DNA of 22,580 nt from Paraphysoderma sedebokerense (taxonomy: Eukaryota; Blastocladiomycota; Physodermatomycetes; Physodermatales; Physodermataceae), in assembly GCA_025602915.1 (NCBI GenBank), contig JAHLJZ010000154.1, positions 1 to 22,580 of the forward strand, given 5' to 3'. The translations under genes were made by a program, and so were the position numbers. The notes beneath the pieces were generated by a model. That model did not search any database and had not been told where the DNA came from. It saw only the letters and a program-made list of their open reading frames with translations. This document shows positions 17,829 through 22,580 of the stretch, in pieces (position 1 is the first letter of the stretch; each line of letters opens with the position of its first letter).

Positions 17829-20724
17829 ATGTATTCCTTTTTCGTTCGACCACCCCAACGATTGCCTTGCATCTCACAATACCAGCTTCATCAACCAGAA
17901 AGAGACAAAATGTTGTATCAACAAACTTCAACCGCCCTCATACAAAACAAGTACGAAGTGCTTTCCGAACTTGGACGAGGAGCGTTCGGAAAGGTAGTCA
18001 AGTGTCGCGACATCGCGACAGGATGATTATGTTGCTCTTAAAATTCCCTTAAAAAGGGGAGTCAATTCGCACGCAAAGAAGGTGCGGTATTGAAAGCAGT
18101 ACGATATATAAGTAAGTTGATTCTCCATGTCTTGGTATAAGAAAACACTGATGTTAACTGAACGACTGGTTTACATCATGTAGAGGGAGTCGTTCCCTTT
18201 GTGGAAATAGTAAAGGATCACACGAACGCGCCAGTAATACTGGCATTCAAATTGTGTGGGAGTTCTTTAGAGAACTATGAGCAACGATTGAATGTCGCTC
18301 GAGTAGCACATATTGGGAAACAGTTGGTAAGTAAATTATGTCACACATTCGAAAATGTGGAAGATTTCACGGGTATTGATGGTTTGGTTTATTCAACATG
18401 ATCAGGTCAAGACGCTGGAGGCAATGCACTCAAAAGATACGTTCACCGGGATATAAAACCGGACAATATCCTGGAGATGGCTCCAGGAAGCCCTGAGGTT
18501 TGCCTGGCAGACTTTAATCTTGCAACAAACCTTAAGCGGTGCCGCGAGAATGAGTTCGCTGGCACCTATTTTTTTATGTCGGAACGGATTCATCGTGGGT
18601 GTGGTATGTTTATCCTAAATGTCTATGCCTCTTCGCAGACTTTGCTGATGATTGTATTAACTGAATTCAACTCTCTCCATAGCGGCAACTCCAGGGGACG
18701 ATCTCGAGTCCCTTGTTTACTCTTTGTTGTATCTCCTCACTGGAAAGTTGTGGTTTGGGAAGAAAATTTTTGAGTATGACCGTATGATGAGCGCCGAAGG
18801 AATCACCCGCTCGGAGTGGTATGATTGTCACACTAAGATGGCAGACGTAAAGGGATTTGGCAACATATTTCATCTGCAAAGATGTTCCTCGTACGTTCAT
18901 TTCTGTCTTCCTCATCACATCGAATCAATATCCATCAATATCCATCCATACGTGGTGCTAATCGTTTTCCTGCCCGACAGATCAATTTGCACATATGTTG
19001 GTCGCCATCAAAATGAACCATGTCAACCTCCATCAATTCTTGTGCAACCAACTTGACTTGATGATTGAGAAGGCCATGGTACGTTTGTCGTTTAGTTTTC
19101 CTCTTAAACGGTGATCGTTGCGGCGTACTAGTGGGAAAATGTACTAACTGGTGATTGAAACCATTAGACTGACAGCAGTACTGCCGGTGACAATCCAGAT
19201 TGTTTTTCCGACATGATGAAGGTATTTCCTTTCTTCAATTTTTAAATTCCTTGTCCCCATCTGCGTCTACTCACCAGTGTGTGTTTGCCAATTCATCTAG
19301 GATACCTATCAAACACTTCCCCGAGGACACGAGGAAATGGGATTTGACATTCAGGTAATTGTTCTTTTGATGCAAATTTTATTGCTGTCTCTGGTGGATC
19401 AAGTATAGACGCCGGTTGACCTGGAACCTACGGCTAACAAACACATATTTCCGTGGACTAGGATGTTAATGTCAACGGACAGTCCGCAAGGGTTTTCCCA
19501 CCTATTCTTAGTCGCCTTAACAAATCAGGGGATGAAGGTGATAAGACAGTTGACGAGAATGCATTGCAAGTCGATTTAACTTTCTTGGATGAGGACGATG
19601 ACAAAGTAAGCGTGACTGTTATCAATACAGCAGCGTGACATTCTATTTGGCTGATCTATAACTTTCTGTTTCCCGTCATCACAGGTCCCGAATGTCTGTG
19701 CTCCAAACGAAGGAAATAAACTATTGCCGTATCCCCCTGGCCTTTTCCCGCAAGTGCTCAATTTGGATGCCCCTGGCATTGTTACAGGAGCGGTAAGTAT
19801 GAGCTCACCTTCGAGTATGGATGACGAAAATTAAACTCGTGATTTTAGGACACATCATTGCAACAGCAGCCCCCGTTTTTGCGCAGAGGTTGGGACGCAG
19901 GTTATGCCAAGGTTTGATATATTTTAGATGACAACCAACAAGATTGACCAAGCTGATGACTTTCTTCGCTCATTTTACCAGGATTTCAATTTGTTCGGAC
20001 ATACACCACAGTTGGTCGCCCCCGTTCAACCAAAGATTTGGCATGATGTGGATCTTGGGGGTGCGAAGAATGATCCGATGACTTTAGGAGTCGACCTCGG
20101 ATTCTTAGACACAGATGACCCGGTAAGCGTAACGGTTATAGTCACCGCGACGTGTTGATGTTTTCTGATCCATCTGCGTTCATTTCTTAGGTGATTTCAC
20201 GCCATCCAGAATGTCAAGGAACACTGCCATCATATTTGAATGGTCTTCACATGCAGTATGGTGGAGTGGGGGCCCCTGCTAGGGAGAATGTGAGTATGAA
20301 ACTACAGTCAATCACCGTTCCCTTAATTTGGGCGAATGCAGCAATTAATCACATCGTCTTCTTTGATACAACACAGACCAACCAGGGCAGGCAATTCAAT
20401 TTTTTCAACTATATCACACCGAATCCAGTCAGCACTGGAATGAATGATCCACTTCAGGTACCGAGATGCGGTCCTATCGCACCACCGAAGGCACTATATC
20501 AGCCCAATCATATTGAACAAAGCGACCTTCAGCGGACTCGACCTGGTAATCCTTTGGGACGTAGTTCCTCGTCACTTGATCCACCACAGGATGCTCCCCC
20601 GGTTCGAAATAACGCCTTGCCCATCGCAAATCTTTTAAACGCAAGCTCCGATTCATACACTGGCAGTTCATCGTCTGGACATCATTCAAGAGTTACTTCG
20701 ATAGCAGCAGAAGTAAAGAATGAG
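17829..20724 (+). CDS. CK1-like protein kinase with small-exon acidic tail (kinase 2); frame disrupted
   Basis: Thirteen exons by my model: 17829-18111, 18184-18326, 18406-18603, 18683-18890, 18981-19078, 19168-19221, 19301-19354, 19462-19605, 19685-19792, 19849-19911, 19982-20122, 20191-20289 and 20377-20724, then donor GTAAGA. Kinase landmarks: LGRGAFGKVVKCRDIATG, DYVALKI, RKEGAVLKAVRYI, VKTLEAMHSK, YVHRDIKPDNIL (HRD intact), ADFNLAT (DFN in place of DFG), GTYFFMSERIH and GDDLESLVYSLLYLLTGK, which fits the CK1 DDLESLGYVLMYFLRG block. Four single-base frame changes break the kinase domain, near 18024, 18048, 18434 and 18849, while splice sites stay intact. It is therefore either a young pseudogene or a stretch of poor consensus near a contig end. 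From 18981 the frame is clean. The tail consists of phase-0 exons of 54-348 nt rich in Asp, Pro, Gln and Asn. From 19025 the gene lies inside a 1,778-bp repeat. No true stop is visible. Confidence 0.6.
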
Positions 20725-20802
20725 GTAAGACGCCTGTTATGAATTCAAATCGTAGCTATCAATTTATGCGTGCTCAAACCTCGACGGCGACCCCACTAGT
20801 GA
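19025..20802 (+). repeat. 1,778-bp tandem repeat, copy 1
   Basis: Everything from AACCTCCATC (19025) to CACTAGTGA (20802) recurs 1,778 bases later. Every stretch I compared, exons and introns alike, is the same. The unit begins inside exon 5 of kinase 2 and ends inside the intron after exon 13. The bases flanking its left end (C at 19024, A at 20802) differ, so the repeat boundary is sharp with no microhomology there. Confidence 0.95.
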
Positions 20803-22502
20803 AACCTCCATCAATTCTTGTGCAACCAACTTGACTTGATGATTGAGAAGGCCATGGTACGTTTGTCGTTTAGTTTTCCTCTTAAACGGTGATCGTTGCG
20901 GCGTACTAGTGGGAAAATGTACTAACTGGTGATTGAAACCATTAGACTGACAGCAGTACTGCCGGTGACAATCCAGATTGTTTTTCCGACATGATGAAGG
21001 TATTTCCTTTCTTCAATTTTTAAATTCCTTGTCCCCATCTGCGTCTACTCACCAGTGTGTGTTTGCCAATTCATCTAGGATACCTATCAAACACTTCCCC
21101 GAGGACACGAGGAAATGGGATTTGACATTCAGGTAATTGTTCTTTTGATGCAAATTTTATTGCTGTCTCTGGTGGATCAAGTATAGACGCCGGTTGACCT
21201 GGAACCTACGGCTAACAAACACATATTTCCGTGGACTAGGATGTTAATGTCAACGGACAGTCCGCAAGGGTTTTCCCACCTATTCTTAGTCGCCTTAACA
21301 AATCAGGGGATGAAGGTGATAAGACAGTTGACGAGAATGCATTGCAAGTCGATTTAACTTTCTTGGATGAGGACGATGACAAAGTAAGCGTGACTGTTAT
21401 CAATACAGCAGCGTGACATTCTATTTGGCTGATCTATAACTTTCTGTTTCCCGTCATCACAGGTCCCGAATGTCTGTGCTCCAAACGAAGGAAATAAACT
21501 ATTGCCGTATCCCCCTGGCCTTTTCCCGCAAGTGCTCAATTTGGATGCCCCTGGCATTGTTACAGGAGCGGTAAGTATGAGCTCACCTTCGAGTATGGAT
21601 GACGAAAATTAAACTCGTGATTTTAGGACACATCATTGCAACAGCAGCCCCCGTTTTTGCGCAGAGGTTGGGACGCAGGTTATGCCAAGGTTTGATATAT
21701 TTTAGATGACAACCAACAAGATTGACCAAGCTGATGACTTTCTTCGCTCATTTTACCAGGATTTCAATTTGTTCGGACATACACCACAGTTGGTCGCCCC
21801 CGTTCAACCAAAGATTTGGCATGATGTGGATCTTGGGGGTGCGAAGAATGATCCGATGACTTTAGGAGTCGACCTCGGATTCTTAGACACAGATGACCCG
21901 GTAAGCGTAACGGTTATAGTCACCGCGACGTGTTGATGTTTTCTGATCCATCTGCGTTCATTTCTTAGGTGATTTCACGCCATCCAGAATGTCAAGGAAC
22001 ACTGCCATCATATTTGAATGGTCTTCACATGCAGTATGGTGGAGTGGGGGCCCCTGCTAGGGAGAATGTGAGTATGAAACTACAGTCAATCACCGTTCCC
22101 TTAATTTGGGCGAATGCAGCAATTAATCACATCGTCTTCTTTGATACAACACAGACCAACCAGGGCAGGCAATTCAATTTTTTCAACTATATCACACCGA
22201 ATCCAGTCAGCACTGGAATGAATGATCCACTTCAGGTACCGAGATGCGGTCCTATCGCACCACCGAAGGCACTATATCAGCCCAATCATATTGAACAAAG
22301 CGACCTTCAGCGGACTCGACCTGGTAATCCTTTGGGACGTAGTTCCTCGTCACTTGATCCACCACAGGATGCTCCCCCGGTTCGAAATAACGCCTTGCCC
22401 ATCGCAAATCTTTTAAACGCAAGCTCCGATTCATACACTGGCAGTTCATCGTCTGGACATCATTCAAGAGTTACTTCGATAGCAGCAGAAGTAAAGAATG
22501 AG
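20803..22502 (+). CDS. Second copy of the kinase 2 tail exons (partial, no kinase domain)
   Basis: Copies of the kinase 2 tail exons lie at 20803-20856 (3' part of exon 5 only), 20946-20999, 21079-21132, 21240-21383, 21463-21570, 21627-21689, 21760-21900, 21969-22067 and 22155-22502. All remain open, with the same splice sites. No start codon, promoter or kinase domain precedes them, so on their own they are not a gene. If the tandem is real they could lengthen the kinase 2 transcript, but the first segment has no good in-frame acceptor: the nearby CACTAG is followed by TGA in the needed phase. The exon-5 fragment would then probably be skipped and splicing would run from 20724 to 20946, repeating the tail in phase. 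Confidence 0.5.
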
Positions 22503-22580
22503 GTAAGACGCCTGTTATGAATTCAAATCGTAGCTATCAATTTATGCGTGCTCAAACCTCGACGGCGACCCCACTAGTGA
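20803..22580 (+). repeat. 1,778-bp tandem repeat, copy 2, ending at the window edge
   Basis: The second copy follows copy 1 directly. Its last base is the last base of the window, so exactly two full units are present. The exact ending at a unit boundary suggests that a contig ends here and that the duplication may come from assembly. A very recent tandem duplication is the alternative. Confidence 0.95.

Noticed and set aside
17996-18021. Possible very short intron explaining the first frame change in kinase 2
   Set aside because: It would be under 30 nt, and the removed stretch encodes the well conserved VKCRDIATG strand, so a base insertion is a better explanation.
20803-22580. Mobile element or satellite array as the cause of the 1,778-bp repeat
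   Set aside because: The unit is ordinary exon-intron sequence of the kinase tail, with no terminal inverted repeats, transposase or target-site duplication.

Overview
The window looks like nuclear DNA of a small-genome eukaryote, most likely an early-diverging (chytrid-like) fungus; the exact lineage is my inference. The evidence is short spliceosomal introns (mostly 54-110 nt, a few of 150-390 nt, with GTAAGT/GTACGT-like donors and CTAAC/CTGAC-like branch sites), an intronless nuclear tRNA-Ile(AAU) with a T-run terminator, and the gene families present. I see no bacterial operon signals, CRISPR array, or recognisable transposon or virus-like element.

Layout. (1) 1-1369: non-coding, AT-rich, with one perfect CRE-like palindrome. 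(2) 1370-3994, minus: a GH26-like glycoside hydrolase with both catalytic glutamates and a C-terminal membrane anchor. (3) 4899-4972, plus: tRNA-Ile(AAU). (4) 5242-6737, minus: a five-exon LOG-family phosphoribohydrolase (251 aa). (5) 7020-9518, minus: an intronless 832-aa multi-spanning membrane protein that matches the vertebrate retinol receptor STRA6 at several recognisable blocks. (6) 10667-13835, plus: a 15-exon CK1/VRK-like protein kinase (760 aa by my model) with a long tail carrying one membrane segment. (7) 14525-15727, minus: an unrecognised intronless 400-aa protein with a basic N-terminus. (8) 17829 to the right edge, plus: a second CK1-like kinase with a tail of small phase-0 exons. 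Its kinase domain carries four single-base frame breaks, and its tail region is present as two apparently identical tandem copies of 1,778 bp, the second ending exactly on the last base of the window.

The genes do not form an obvious pathway. LOG and STRA6-like lie in tandem on the minus strand. STRA6-like and kinase 1 are divergent across 1.15 kb. The two kinases have the same orientation and a similar design (CK1-like N-terminal domain followed by an exon-rich tail), so they are probably members of an expanded local family.

Most notable are the STRA6-like gene, the membrane-tethered CK1-like kinase, an older three-exon cassette duplication inside the kinase 2 tail, and the exact 1,778-bp duplication at the edge, which may be recent biology or a contig-end assembly artefact. 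All gene models were built by eye from reading frames and splice signals; no database search or alignment was run. Comparisons with family members rest on recalled sequences.
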